Below are positions 1-9,201 of a stretch of DNA of 64,000 nucleotides, in pieces. Below the pieces are notes generated by a model. The model was not told where the DNA came from. It worked only from the letters and a program-made list of their open reading frames with translations, and made no database searches. This DNA is from Corticimicrobacter sp040137905 (GTDB lineage: Bacteria > Pseudomonadota > Gammaproteobacteria > Burkholderiales > Burkholderiaceae_B). A program made the translations under genes and the position numbers. The stretch lies in the NCBI RefSeq assembly GCF_040137905.1, contig NZ_JBEFDG010000071.1:78391-142390 (forward strand), read 5' to 3'. Position 1 is the stretch's first letter; every line of letters begins with the position of its first letter.

Positions 1-1
1 T

Positions 2-1267
2 GCCAACTGGAGCCGCTGGGAACAGTACACGCGCAGCGCCTTTGCCACGCTGGAGCATCAATTCGACAACGGCTGGATGGCCAAGCTGCAGCTCAACCAT
101 CAGATCAATGGCTACGATGCACCCCTGGGCGCGGCGGCGGGAGGCAATCCCGATCCCGCCAATGGTTCGGGTACAAGCCTGTGGCTGGGGCGCTACAAGG
201 GCAAGACGACCAGCAACGCCGGTGATTTCTATGCCAGCGGTCCATACCAGCTATTTGGCCGCGAACACGAACTGGTACTGGGTGGCAGCCTTTCCCGTCG
301 TGTCTGGCGTAATACCGGGTGGGGGCCGCAGCCTGGCTATATCGGTACCGTCAGCGACTACTACCAATGGAATGGCAACGTGCCCGAGCCGGACTGGTCA
401 CAGGGCAATATCTATACCAATCATGAGGTGACCCGCGAAAACGGCCTTTATGCCTCGACCCGGCTCAATCTGCATGATGATTTCAAGCTGATCCTCGGGA
501 CCCGCCTCGCCAACTACAAGCGCGAGGATATCCGCGAATCCGACATGGTCGTGCCTTATCTGGGCGCAGTCTATGACCTGAACCGCAATTTCTCGGTCTA
601 TGCCAGCTATACCAGCATTTTCAAGCCACAGTCCGAGCAGACCGAATCCGGCAGTACGCTGGATCCGCTTAAAGGGAACAACTATGAGGCCGGTATCAAG
701 GCCGAATTCCTGGATGGGCGCCTGAATGCCAGCCTCGCGGTGTTCCAGCTCCGGCAGGATAATTACGCTGTGGCCACAGGAGGCAGGACGCCCAACGGTG
801 GCGTTGCCTATCGGGCAGAGCAGGGCGTCAAGACCAAGGGTTTCGAGGCCGAGATTTCAGGCCAGTTGACGCCGAACTGGCAGATCCAGGCAGGCTACAA
901 CCATCAGGTGGCACGGCAGAATGGCGAAAAGATCTCTACGGTTGCGCCCGAGCACCAGTTCATGCTCTACACCAGCTATCGCTTCGAAGGTGACCTGCGT
1001 GGCCTGACGCTGGGTGGCGGGGCACGCTGGCAGAGCAAGACCTGGGGGGATGTGTACCGACCGACCGTCGGCACGGTACGCCACACCATCAATGGCTACT
1101 GGCTGTTCGATGCCATGGCTCGCTACCAGTTCAACAAGAAGCTGTCGGCCTCACTCAACGTGAACAATATCTTCGACAAGAAGTACTACACGATGATGGA
1201 CTTCTACAGCACCTATACCTGGGGCGAGCCGCGCAGCGCGATGCTGAACGTGCGCTACGATTTCTGA
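2..1267 (+). CDS. TonB-dependent siderophore receptor, C-terminal part (5' truncated by window)
   Basis: The frame is open from base 2, so the start lies outside the window. The visible 421 residues are the outer-membrane beta-barrel of a TonB-dependent receptor that imports ferric siderophores. Signs are the alternating aromatic/polar strands, the segment KPQSEQTESGSTLDPLKGNN followed by YEAGIKAEF (typical of FhuE/FpvA-type siderophore receptors), LNVNNIFDKKYY near the end, and the terminal NVRYDF with the C-terminal Phe needed for barrel insertion. The plug domain and TonB box are not visible. The substrate cannot be named. An fbp iron importer lies further on at 13.9-17.5 kb, but not in the same operon. 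Confidence 0.9.
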   Translation, partial: ANWSRWEQYTRSAFATLEHQFDNGWMAKLQLNHQINGYDAPLGAAAGGNPDPANGSGTSLWLGRYKGKTTSNAGDFYASGPYQLFGREHELVLGGSLSRRVWRNTGWGPQPGYIGTVSDYYQWNGNVPEPDWSQGNIYTNHEVTRENGLYASTRLNLHDDFKLILGTRLANYKREDIRESDMVVPYLGAVYDLNRNFSVYASYTSIFKPQSEQTESGSTLDPLKGNNYEAGIKAEFLDGRLNASLAVFQLRQDNYAVATGGRTPNGGVAYRAEQGVKTKGFEAEISGQLTPNWQIQAGYNHQVARQNGEKISTVAPEHQFMLYTSYRFEGDLRGLTLGGGARWQSKTWGDVYRPTVGTVRHTINGYWLFDAMARYQFNKKLSASLNVNNIFDKKYYTMMDFYSTYTWGEPRSAMLNVRYDF

Positions 1268-1357
1268 ACGATACGAGCGATACAACAAACGAGGCCGGCA
1301 CTTGCCTGACGCATTTGCCGGCCCGTTGCTAAAATCGGCGCTCCCCAAGGAGCACTC

Positions 1358-2362
1358 ATGAATCTGGAAGAATTTGTCATCGCCTTGCCCAAGGCCGAAC
1401 TGCATTTGCATATCGAAGGCACGCTGGAACCCGAAATGATGTTCGAGTTGGCCCGTCGCAATTCGGTGCCACTCCCATGGGACAGCGTCGAGGAGACGCG
1501 CGCGGCCTACGATTTCAACAATCTGCAGAGCTTCCTGGATCTGTACTATGCGGGTGCGGCCGTGCTGCTGCATGAGCAGGATTTTCATGATCTGGCGCTG
1601 GCCTATCTCGAGCGGGCCCATGCCGATGGCGTGGTGCATGCCGAGCTGTTTTTCGACCCGCAGACACACACGGTGCGCGGTGTGCCCTTCGCCACGGTAC
1701 TGGGGGGCCTGGAGCGCGCCTGTGCCGAAGCGCAACAGCGCTGGGGCATGAGCACGCGCCTGATCATGAGCTTTTTGCGCCACCTGAGCGAGCAGGAGGG
1801 CTTTGCCACGCTGGACGAGGCCCGCCCGCACCTGCATCGGCTTCATGGCGTGGGGCTGGATTCATCGGAGCTGGGGCACCCGCCCGCCAAGTTCGAGCGT
1901 CTGTTTGCCGAGTGCCGCACGCTGGGCCTGCCGGTCGTCGCGCATGCGGGCGAGGAAGGTCCGCCCGAATACATCATCGAGGCCCTGGACCTGCTGCAGA
2001 GCCGGCGCATCGACCACGGTGTGCGAGCCAGCGAGGATCCGGCCCTGATGGCGCGCCTGGCGCGTGAACAGATTCCACTGACGGTCTGCCCGTTTTCGAA
2101 TGTCCGGCTGCGGGTCTTCGATACGCTGGCCGAACACAACCTCAAGACCTTGCTCGACGCCGGCCTGAATGTATCGATCAACTCGGATGATCCCGCATAT
2201 TTCGGCGGCTATGTGGCGCAGAACTACATCGACACTGCAGCGGCGCTGTCGTTGAGCCGTGCCGAGCTCAAGCGCATTGCACGCAACAGCCTGCAGGCAA
2301 GCTTTGTGAGCGATGCGCAGCGCCGTCCCTGGCTGGAGCGGCTGGACAGCCTGCCTGATTGA
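1358..2362 (+). CDS. add: Adenine/adenosine deaminase
   Basis: Zinc-dependent amidohydrolase of purine salvage, 334 residues, cytoplasmic. Visible metal and catalytic motifs are AELHLHIEGTLEPE (His16, His18), HAGEEGPPEYI in the middle, DHGVRASEDP, and SINSDDPAYFGGY near residue 275. HIEGTLEPE and DDPAYFGG are features I associate with the adenine deaminase (adenine to hypoxanthine) branch of the family rather than classical adenosine deaminase, so adenine is the more likely substrate. The start is fixed by a strong AAGGAG six bases upstream (1347-1352). It stands alone between the receptor gene and a dehydrogenase gene. Confidence 0.88.
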   Translation: MNLEEFVIALPKAELHLHIEGTLEPEMMFELARRNSVPLPWDSVEETRAAYDFNNLQSFLDLYYAGAAVLLHEQDFHDLALAYLERAHADGVVHAELFFDPQTHTVRGVPFATVLGGLERACAEAQQRWGMSTRLIMSFLRHLSEQEGFATLDEARPHLHRLHGVGLDSSELGHPPAKFERLFAECRTLGLPVVAHAGEEGPPEYIIEALDLLQSRRIDHGVRASEDPALMARLAREQIPLTVCPFSNVRLRVFDTLAEHNLKTLLDAGLNVSINSDDPAYFGGYVAQNYIDTAAALSLSRAELKRIARNSLQASFVSDAQRRPWLERLDSLPD

Positions 2363-2462
2363 AGCTTGGGTTCCTGACCCTGTTTTCAGCATGGGCATTG
2401 CGGGGTGAGCGACACCGCTGCCTTATGTTTCAGTATCCACACAGTTCCTTGCCGGAGTTCCC

Positions 2463-3407
2463 ATGAAAATCGCTGTCCTGGATGACTATCAGCGCGTTGC
2501 GCCTGCCTTTGCCGATTGGTCACGCCTGCCTGCTGACTGCGAGGTGGTGTTTTTTGACCAGCCTCTGCGTGAACAGGATGCCCGTGAGGCACTGGACGAC
2601 GCCGAAGTCATCGTGGCGATGCGCGAACGCATGGCATTTCCGGCCGAGCTGCTGGAAGCCTTGCCGGCGCTGCGATTGCTGGTGACCACCGGCATGCGCA
2701 ATGCCGCCATCGACGTCGCTGCCTGCAAGTCGCGCGGGATAGTTGTTTCGGGTACACGGGCCCAGGGCAGCCCGGCAGCCGAACTGGCCTGGGCGTTGCT
2801 GCTGGCGTTGCACAAGCGGATCGTCGAGGAAGACCGGGCCTTGCGTGATGGCCGCTGGCAGACACAATTGAGCCTCGCTTTGGAGGGGCGTACGCTGGGG
2901 CTGGTCGGCCTGGGCAAGCTGGGCAGCAGGATGGCGCGGGTAGGGCAGGCGTTCGGCATGGAGGTGCTGGCCTGGAGTCCCAACCTGACCGATGAGCGCG
3001 CAAGCCAGGCGGGCGTGCAACGGGTCGGCAAGGCAGAACTGTTCGAGCGTGCCGATGCGGTTTCCCTGCATCTGGTCCTGAGCGAGCGGACACGGGGGGT
3101 CGTCGACGCCGACAGCATCGCGCGGATGCCGGCACATGCCTATTTCATCAATACCTCACGGGCCGGTCTGGTAGACGAGGCAGCACTGTTTGCCGCACTG
3201 CACGAGGGCAGGATCGCCGGGGCCGGGCTGGATGTCTATGCCGACGAGCCGTTGTCACCAGGCAACCCTTATATTGCATTGCCCAATACCGTGCTCAGTC
3301 CGCACATCGGCTATGCTACCGAGGACAATTACCGGATTTACTACCCGGATGCGGTCGAGGATATCCTTGCCTGGCTGAAGGGCACACCGATCCGGTTGCT
3401 GGACTGA
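2463..3407 (+). CDS. D-2-hydroxyacid dehydrogenase family protein (SerA-like)
   Basis: NAD(P)-dependent D-isomer-specific 2-hydroxyacid dehydrogenase, 314 residues. The N-terminal and C-terminal parts form the catalytic domain, and the central Rossmann fold carries GLVGLGKLGSRMA (GxGxxG). Later family motifs are INTSRAGLVDEAAL (the substrate-binding Arg region), DVYADEPL and the catalytic-His region SPHIGYATEDN. There is no C-terminal ACT domain, so it is not a classical regulated phosphoglycerate dehydrogenase. The substrate is unknown. A GGAG sequence precedes the ATG. The DUF2218 gene follows 20 bases later and may be co-transcribed. Confidence 0.85.
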   Translation: MKIAVLDDYQRVAPAFADWSRLPADCEVVFFDQPLREQDAREALDDAEVIVAMRERMAFPAELLEALPALRLLVTTGMRNAAIDVAACKSRGIVVSGTRAQGSPAAELAWALLLALHKRIVEEDRALRDGRWQTQLSLALEGRTLGLVGLGKLGSRMARVGQAFGMEVLAWSPNLTDERASQAGVQRVGKAELFERADAVSLHLVLSERTRGVVDADSIARMPAHAYFINTSRAGLVDEAALFAALHEGRIAGAGLDVYADEPLSPGNPYIALPNTVLSPHIGYATEDNYRIYYPDAVEDILAWLKGTPIRLLD

Positions 3408-3427
3408 TTTTTCTAGGAGATCACTGC

Positions 3428-3718
3428 ATGGCGACATCGATCGCACACGTCAAGACCGCACAGGGCAAACGCTATCTGTTCAAGCTCTGCAAGCACTGGT
3501 CGCACAAGTTTGAAGTCGTTTCGACCGAGACGCACGCCGAGATTCCGTTCGATGCCCAGGCCCGTGCGGTATTCGATGCGGATGATGAAGGCCTGGTGTT
3601 GCAGGCTATCCACGAGGATGCCGAGCGCCTGGAGTGGTTGCAGGGTGTCATCGCCACCCATCTGCAGCGCTTTGCGCTGGATGAGCCGCTGGAGATCAAC
3701 TGGGTCAGGCAGGACTGA
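3428..3718 (+). CDS. DUF2218 domain-containing protein
   Basis: A 96-residue protein that matches the DUF2218 pattern: SIAHVKTAQGKRYLFKLCKHWSHKF at the N-terminus, conserved His/Trp residues, and a C-terminal LEINWVRQ. Members are small soluble proteins of unknown biochemical role, often next to iron or metal transport genes. Here the convergent neighbour is the metal regulator cadR, and the two reading frames overlap by 14 bases at their 3' ends. AGGAG stands before the start. It is probably co-transcribed with the dehydrogenase upstream. No function is assigned. Confidence 0.8.
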   Translation: MATSIAHVKTAQGKRYLFKLCKHWSHKFEVVSTETHAEIPFDAQARAVFDADDEGLVLQAIHEDAERLEWLQGVIATHLQRFALDEPLEINWVRQD

Positions 3719-4130
3719 CCGCTGTTTCGCAGGAACAGTGTTCCAGCCCCTGGATGATGCCGCAGTTCTCGACCGGATGAGAGCCGCTGCATTGTCCACG
3801 CAGGTCCTGCAGGCGCTGCTTGAGTGACAGCAAGGTGGCGATATGTGTTTCCAGCCTGTCGATATGGGTGTCGAGCAGCGCATTGACATGGGCGCAATCC
3901 TGCTCGGGCGTATCCTTGTAGGCCAGCAGCGTCTGTATTTCCTCCAGCGATATATCGAGCGTACGGCAATGCCGTATGAAGTGCAGCCGCTCGATATGAC
4001 TGTCATTGTAGAGCCGGTAATTGCCGCTGCTGCGCAGTGGCGCGGGCAGCAGGCCGGCCTGTTCGTAGTAGCGGATGGTTTCGACCGTGCAGTGTGTTTG
4101 CCGGGCCAGTTCGCCGATTTTGAGTGTCAT
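3705..4130 (-). CDS. cadR: CadR/PbrR-type MerR-family metal-responsive regulator
   Basis: A 141-residue MerR-family regulator. The N-terminal winged helix begins MTLKIGELARQTHCTVETIR and is followed by the family signature YYEQAGLLP. Then come a dimerisation helix and a C-terminal metal loop. Cys79, Cys114 and Cys123 sit where the Cd/Pb-binding cysteines of CadR and PbrR sit, and a further HCSC cluster (Cys132, Cys134) ends the protein. It is divergent from cadA and is expected to twist the over-spaced cadA promoter into an active form when it binds Cd(II), Pb(II) or Zn(II). Which metal is physiological cannot be read from sequence. Confidence 0.92.
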   Translation of the reverse strand: MTLKIGELARQTHCTVETIRYYEQAGLLPAPLRSSGNYRLYNDSHIERLHFIRHCRTLDISLEEIQTLLAYKDTPEQDCAHVNALLDTHIDRLETHIATLLSLKQRLQDLRGQCSGSHPVENCGIIQGLEHCSCETAVSPA

Positions 4131-4152
4131 GGCGCGTCTCTCCTGTTGGTGC

Positions 4153-4183
4153 TTGACTCTAAAGTCGCTTCAGGGTTTCTAAT
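4153..4183 (+). promoter_or_regulatory. cadA promoter with MerR-type operator
   Basis: The -35 TTGACT (4153-4158) and -10 TCTAAT (4178-4183, five of six matches to consensus) are separated by 19 bp, the long spacer typical of MerR-controlled promoters. Inside the spacer lies an imperfect dyad ACTCTAAAG-tcg-CTTCAGGGT (4156-4176; seven of nine positions pair). It closely resembles the CadR/PbrR operator. The promoter reads towards cadA, and cadR diverges from the other side. Confidence 0.82.
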
Positions 4184-4221
4184 GATCATACGCAAGATCG
4201 GTCCTACAGGAAACCCCCGCC

Positions 4222-6504
4222 ATGACACAGCCACTCGAACATTCACGGATACGCATCGACCAGATGGACTGTCCGTCAGAAGAGGCCTTGATCCGCAATC
4301 GCCTGCGCGGCATGGAGAGCGTGCGAGAACTCGACTTCAACCTGGTCCAGCGCGTATTGACCGTCAGGCATGATGCAGGCAGCCTGCCACCCATCCTGCA
4401 GGCGCTGACGGATATCGGCCTGGCCGGCGTGCCCGAACAGGAGGGTGCACCACGGACGGCACCGCCCATGACGCGGATTCCGCCCGCCCTGATCGTGGCA
4501 GGCGTGGCTGCGCTCGGTGCCGAAGTGGCGCACTGGCTGGATGCGCCGGGCTGGCTGGTGCTGGTGCTGGCGATCGCATCCATTGGCCTGTGCGGCCTGA
4601 GTACCTATCGCAAGGGCTGGCTGGCAATCCGCAGCCTCAATCTCAACATGAATGCCCTGATGAGCATTGCCGTGACAGGGGCCGTGCTGATCGGCCAGTG
4701 GCCCGAGGCTGCCATGGTGATGTTTCTCTTCACCCTGGCGGAATTGATCGAGGCTCGCTCGCTGGATCGCGCCCGTGCGGCCATCCATGAGCTGGTTTCG
4801 CTGGCACCGGATGAAATACAGCTTCGGCAGGCGGATGGCAACTGGCTGGATATGCCTACGGCACAGGTGCCCGTCGGCAGTCTGGCGCGGGCCCGGCCCG
4901 GCGAGCGGATCGCGCTCGACGGCAGGGTGGTGGAGGGAGTCTCGGCTGTTGACCAGTCACCGATTACCGGCGAAAGCGTGCCGGTCGACAAGCGACCGGG
5001 CGACATGCTCTATGCCGGCAGCATCAATACCTCGGGCATGCTGGTGTTCGAAACGGTGTCCACCAGCCAGGATTCGACGCTGGCACGCGTGGCCGAAGCG
5101 GTCGAAAGCGCCCAGGGCAGCAAGGCACCGACCCAGCGTTTTGTCGATCGCTTTGCGCGCTACTATACGCCGGCGGTATTTCTGGTGGCACTGCTGGTGG
5201 CTGTCGTGCCGCCATTGGCCTTGGGCATGCCCTGGCTGGACGCGCTTTACCGTGCGCTGGTGCTGCTGGTGATCGCCTGCCCATGCGCGCTGGTGATCTC
5301 CACGCCGGTCACCATTGTCAGCGGTCTGGCCATGGCAGCACGGCAGGGCATTCTCATCAAGGGTGGCGCCTACCTGGAAACGGCTCGCATGCTGTCCTGG
5401 GCGGCCTTCGACAAGACCGGCACCATTACTCAGGGACGCCCGGCCCAGCTCGACATGGAATGCTTTGACGGTGCGACGCTCGATCCGGTTCAAGCCCAGC
5501 GGCTGGGGGGCAGCCTGGCGGCACAGTCTGATCATCCGGTATCGCAGGCCATTGCGGCGCAGGCACGGCAGGATGGACTGGTAATCGATGAGGTCGAGCA
5601 GTTCGCAGCCATTGCGGGCGGTGGCATCGAGGGCGTGATTGGCGGACAGCGCTGGTTGCTCGGCAATGCCCGCCTGATGCGGGAATCCGGTATCGTCCTT
5701 GATGCCGTGCTGGCGCAGATCGAAGCGGCCGAACGGGCGGGACGAACGGTGGTGCTGCTGGCTGACGGCAGTCGGGCCCAGGCCTGGTTTGGTGTGGCTG
5801 ACCAGATCAAGCCCAGCAGCCGCGAGGCGCTGGTGACGCTGCATGGCATGGGCGTGAAAACCATGATGCTGAGTGGTGACAATCCGCACGTGGCGGCAGT
5901 GATTGCAGAGTCGGTAGGCCTGGATGACGTGCGTGCCGGCCTGCTGCCGGAAGACAAGCAGGCCGTGATCCGCACGCTGCAGGAGCAGGGGGGCCGTGTG
6001 GCCATGGTGGGCGATGGCATCAACGATGCTCCTGCCCTGGCGCAGGCAGACGTAGGTATTGCGATGGGTGCGCTGGGTTCGGATATCGCGATTGCCTCTG
6101 CCGATGTGGCCATCATGGATGATGACCTGCGCAAGTTGCCGCAACTGGTGGCCCTGTCGCGCAAGACATCGCGTATCCTGGTTCAGAACATTACGCTGGC
6201 GCTGTCGATCAAGGCCGTATTCGTTGCCCTGGCTTTTGCGGGGCAGGCCACCATGTGGATGGCGGTGTTCGCCGACATGGGGGCCAGCCTGCTGGTGGTC
6301 TTCAATGGCCTGAGGCTGCTGGGCCGCCGGCCGTCTGCCAGCCGGGCGGCCGTACCTGCGCATGACCATCAGCATGCTCACCCGCACGGTCATGCCGAAG
6401 TGCAATCCGGGCATCACCATGACCATGATCATGCCCACGAGCATGCCCCTATTGCCGCAGCAAAAACGCCAGCGGCAGGGGGCAACGGCTCAGGGCGTCA
6501 TTGA
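4222..6504 (+). CDS. cadA: Heavy-metal-exporting P1B-type ATPase (CadA/ZntA-like)
   Basis: A 760-residue inner-membrane ATPase exporting Cd(II)/Zn(II)/Pb(II). The N-terminal heavy-metal-associated domain has a degenerate single-Cys motif QMDCPSEE (Cys17). Membrane helices are followed by the actuator motif PITGES (about residue 250), the intramembrane ion site ACPCAL (about 353), the phosphorylation motif DKTGTIT (about 396) and the hinge GDGINDAP (about 596). The CPC motif identifies the P1B group. An unusual histidine-rich tail (about residues 714-743, bases 6361-6450) probably buffers or senses metal. CadR and the MerR-type promoter upstream fit. The last codons overlap the convergent DUF502 gene by 7 bp. 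Confidence 0.94.
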   Translation: MTQPLEHSRIRIDQMDCPSEEALIRNRLRGMESVRELDFNLVQRVLTVRHDAGSLPPILQALTDIGLAGVPEQEGAPRTAPPMTRIPPALIVAGVAALGAEVAHWLDAPGWLVLVLAIASIGLCGLSTYRKGWLAIRSLNLNMNALMSIAVTGAVLIGQWPEAAMVMFLFTLAELIEARSLDRARAAIHELVSLAPDEIQLRQADGNWLDMPTAQVPVGSLARARPGERIALDGRVVEGVSAVDQSPITGESVPVDKRPGDMLYAGSINTSGMLVFETVSTSQDSTLARVAEAVESAQGSKAPTQRFVDRFARYYTPAVFLVALLVAVVPPLALGMPWLDALYRALVLLVIACPCALVISTPVTIVSGLAMAARQGILIKGGAYLETARMLSWAAFDKTGTITQGRPAQLDMECFDGATLDPVQAQRLGGSLAAQSDHPVSQAIAAQARQDGLVIDEVEQFAAIAGGGIEGVIGGQRWLLGNARLMRESGIVLDAVLAQIEAAERAGRTVVLLADGSRAQAWFGVADQIKPSSREALVTLHGMGVKTMMLSGDNPHVAAVIAESVGLDDVRAGLLPEDKQAVIRTLQEQGGRVAMVGDGINDAPALAQADVGIAMGALGSDIAIASADVAIMDDDLRKLPQLVALSRKTSRILVQNITLALSIKAVFVALAFAGQATMWMAVFADMGASLLVVFNGLRLLGRRPSASRAAVPAHDHQHAHPHGHAEVQSGHHHDHDHAHEHAPIAAAKTPAAGGNGSGRH

Positions 6505-7181
6505 GCAGGCGGCGGCGCAGGTGGTGTATCGCCGCCATTGCCGGCGGCAGGCGGGGGTTCTGGATGAATGGGCGGAACCGGAGGCATGGCCTGGCTGGCA
6601 TCGGCGCGCGCCATCCAGGCAATCAGCGAAGAGCGCATGGCCTCTTCGACCGACATCTGGATCGGATGGACCCATGACTCAGGCACGAATATGGTGTAGC
6701 CGCCGATCATATAGCCCATGGGCAGGTAGACAGCCACCCGCGCTCCCGGCAGGAACCCCTCGGGCAGACCCTCCATGTCACGGCGCGTGACCAGGCCGAC
6801 CAGTTCGAACTCATGACCGGGCATGCGCAGCAGCACGACCTGTTGCGACCCGGCCTTGGTGCTGCTCGAAAAATAGTCGGCAAAGTTCTTGATCGATGAA
6901 TAGATGCTCTTGACCACCGGCAGGTTATTGAACGGCAGCTCGACCAGCAGAAACAGCTTCTGGATCCGTTCCAGCGAGGCCAGGTAACCGATCAGCATGA
7001 TGATGAGCACACCCAGCACCAGCCCCATGCCCGGAATGTAGAAATTGCCGAAGAAGGGGTGCAGTACGCTCATCGACATGTTCTCCATCCAGAACAGGAA
7101 GATGTAGAGCAGGTAAAGCGTCAGGGCCAGGGGCAGAATGGCGATGACGCCACGGAAGAAGTATTTGTATAAACGGGACAT
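6498..7181 (-). CDS. DUF502 family membrane protein
   Basis: A 227-residue protein starting MSRLYKYFFRGVIAILP, a typical DUF502 N-terminus. I chose the ATG at 7181 over an in-frame GTG at 7256 because the added 25 residues do not look like the family. Two hydrophobic segments (about residues 10-32 and 45-65) form a membrane hairpin. They are followed by the conserved PVVKSIYSSIKNFADYF and a cytoplasmic part with GFVT-like and VPTTPNP-like positions replaced by GLVTRRDM and VPESWVHP. The C-terminus is rich in Pro and Ala. The molecular role of DUF502 is unknown. Confidence 0.83.
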   Translation of the reverse strand: MSRLYKYFFRGVIAILPLALTLYLLYIFLFWMENMSMSVLHPFFGNFYIPGMGLVLGVLIIMLIGYLASLERIQKLFLLVELPFNNLPVVKSIYSSIKNFADYFSSSTKAGSQQVVLLRMPGHEFELVGLVTRRDMEGLPEGFLPGARVAVYLPMGYMIGGYTIFVPESWVHPIQMSVEEAMRSSLIAWMARADASQAMPPVPPIHPEPPPAAGNGGDTPPAPPPAQ

Positions 7182-7312
7182 GGTCCGGGGCGTGCGCAGG
7201 GGCTTGAATGGGGGCTGAAAAAAAGAACGGCAAGCATACCAAGCTTTTGTCGCCACCTGTGGGCGTGTTGCAGCCGCAGGCTACAATTCTGGCCTGAAAC
7301 TGACAAGACAGG

Positions 7313-7936
7313 TTGATGATGACACTGCAATTTCCGTTTTCCAGACTGGTGCTGGCCTCGAACAATGCCGGCAAGCTCAAGGAGTTCTCAGGCCTGCTTG
7401 CACCGTACGGGGTCGAAGTCCTGCCGCAGGCAGCGTTGCAGATCAGCGAGGCCGAAGAACCCTATCCCACATTCATCGAAAATGCCCTGGCCAAGGCACG
7501 CCACGCCAGCCGCGCATCCGGCCTGCCGGCGCTGGCCGATGACTCGGGCCTGTGCGTGCAGGCGCTTGGCGGTGCGCCCGGCGTCTATTCGGCGCGCTAT
7601 GCGCAGCGAGCCGGGGGTGAAAAATCGGATGCCGCCAACAATGCCCATCTGCTCGCGCAACTGACCGGCCATGCGGACCGCCGGGCCTGTTATGTCGCGG
7701 TGCTGGCGCTGGTACGGCATGCCGAGGATCCACTGCCGCTGGTTGCGCAAGGTCTCTGGCAGGGAGAGATCGCCGAGGCGCCTCGCGGTACGCATGGCTT
7801 TGGCTATGATCCCTTGTTTTTCCTGGCAAGCGAAGGCTGTGCCGCAGCCGAACTGGAACCCGTCCGCAAGAACCAGATCAGCCACCGGGCCCGGGCCTGG
7901 CAGCAACTGCTGGTCCAACTGGGCCAGACGACATGA
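7313..7936 (+). CDS. rdgB: XTP/dITP pyrophosphatase (RdgB/HAM1)
   Basis: A house-cleaning nucleotide pyrophosphatase that hydrolyses dITP, XTP and dHAPTP to monophosphates. It is 207 residues and cytoplasmic. Family motifs are LASNNAGKLKEF near the start, FIENALAKARHAS, LPALADDSGLCV and GAPGVYSARYA. Near the C-terminus are HGFGYDPLF and SHRARAWQQL. Three ATGs stand close together (7313, 7319 and, after ATG-ATG-ATG, 7319); the exact one is uncertain by up to two codons. The 3' end overlaps hemW by 4 bases (ATGA), so the two genes are translationally coupled, an arrangement common in betaproteobacteria. Confidence 0.93.
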   Translation: MMMTLQFPFSRLVLASNNAGKLKEFSGLLAPYGVEVLPQAALQISEAEEPYPTFIENALAKARHASRASGLPALADDSGLCVQALGGAPGVYSARYAQRAGGEKSDAANNAHLLAQLTGHADRRACYVAVLALVRHAEDPLPLVAQGLWQGEIAEAPRGTHGFGYDPLFFLASEGCAAAELEPVRKNQISHRARAWQQLLVQLGQTT

Positions 7937-9162
7937 GCAGCCCGCAGGTCATGCGTGTGATTCCGCTGGCGCGCATGGCGTCGGCACAGGCGGATGCGCA
8001 TCAGGGCAGGCTGCAGATGCACAGTTTGCCACCGCTGTCTCTCTATATTCATGTGCCCTGGTGTGTACGCAAATGCCCTTATTGTGATTTCAACTCGCAC
8101 CAGGCCGGCGCAGATTTGCCCGAAGAGGCGTATCTGCAGGCGCTGCAGGCTGATCTGGAAGGAGCGTTGCCCGATATCTGGGGTCGCCAGGTCATCTCTG
8201 TCTTCATCGGCGGCGGTACCCCCAGCCTGCTGTCTGCACAGGCGCTGGACCGCATGCTGGCCATGGTGCGTGCACGCCTGAACCTGCTGCCGGATGCCGA
8301 GGTCACGATGGAGGCCAATCCGGGCACGGTCGAGGCTGCGCGCTTTGCCGCCTATGCGGCCTCCGGCGTCAACCGCATTTCGCTGGGCATTCAGAGTTTC
8401 AATGACGTCCACTTGCAGGCCCTGGGCCGCGTGCATGACAGCGACCAGGCACGGGCGGCGATCGAGATTGCCCTGCGATTGGTCGGTCGCGTCAATCTGG
8501 ACCTGATGTACGCCTTGCCGGGGCAGAGTGAGGCACAGTGCCGAGCTGATCTTGAAACGGCCCTGGGTAGCGGGGTATCACACCTGTCGCTGTACCACCT
8601 GACACTGGAACCCAATACCGTATTTGCCAAGTACCCGCCGGTGCTGCCCGACGAGGACAGTGCCGCCGGCATGCAGGAAATGCTGGAGTCGCGCATGGCA
8701 CAGGCCGGTTTCGAACGCTATGAAATCTCTGCCTATGCACGGCCGGGCCAGCAGTGTCTGCACAACCGCAACTATTGGGAATTTGGCGACTACCTTGGCA
8801 TCGGCCCGGGAGCGCATGGCAAATTGACCTTCCATGACCGTATTGTTCGTCAGGCTCGCCTGAAGCAGCCCCAGAGCTGGATCGATGCCGCGCTGGCGGG
8901 GCAAGGAGGGCATATTGCCGAAATACGCCAGCCAGCGCTGGATGAACTGCCTTTCGAATTCATGCTCAATGCATTGCGCCTGCGTCGCGGGGTTCCGACG
9001 GCCTGGTTCGAGGAGCGTACGGGCATTCCCCTGGCCAACATCGCCAGGATGATGGAAGAGGCCGCCCGCAAGGGGCTGCTGGATACGGATCCGACGCGGC
9101 TGATGGCGACGCCGCTGGGATGGCGCTTCCTGAACGATCTGCAGGAAATCTTTCTGGCCTGA
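7933..9162 (+). CDS. hemW: Radical SAM heme chaperone HemW
   Basis: A 409-residue radical SAM protein of the HemN-like HemW group, thought to insert heme into respiratory enzymes and not an active coproporphyrinogen dehydrogenase. The [4Fe-4S] motif CVRKCPYC (Cys44, Cys48, Cys51) lies inside LYIHVPWCVRKCPYCDF. FIGGGTPSLL, MEANPGT, NRISLGIQSF and the C-terminal HemN domain region GPGAHGK follow. Beginning translation at the ATG overlapping rdgB gives about 30 residues before the core; an internal ATG could also be used. The length fits HemW (about 380-410). Confidence 0.92.
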   Translation: MSSPQVMRVIPLARMASAQADAHQGRLQMHSLPPLSLYIHVPWCVRKCPYCDFNSHQAGADLPEEAYLQALQADLEGALPDIWGRQVISVFIGGGTPSLLSAQALDRMLAMVRARLNLLPDAEVTMEANPGTVEAARFAAYAASGVNRISLGIQSFNDVHLQALGRVHDSDQARAAIEIALRLVGRVNLDLMYALPGQSEAQCRADLETALGSGVSHLSLYHLTLEPNTVFAKYPPVLPDEDSAAGMQEMLESRMAQAGFERYEISAYARPGQQCLHNRNYWEFGDYLGIGPGAHGKLTFHDRIVRQARLKQPQSWIDAALAGQGGHIAEIRQPALDELPFEFMLNALRLRRGVPTAWFEERTGIPLANIARMMEEAARKGLLDTDPTRLMATPLGWRFLNDLQEIFLA

Positions 9163-9172
9163 TCCGAAGTGT

Positions 9173-9189
9173 TGCACTAATATGGTGCT
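9173..9189 (+). promoter_or_regulatory. NtrC-binding site 1 upstream of glnA
   Basis: TGCACTAATATGGTGCT closely matches the 17-bp NtrC consensus TGCACCAAAATGGTGCA. It is centred about 157 bp upstream of the predicted sigma-54 start, in the usual enhancer range. Confidence 0.78.
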
Positions 9190-9201
9190 GCTTGCACTTG
9201 C

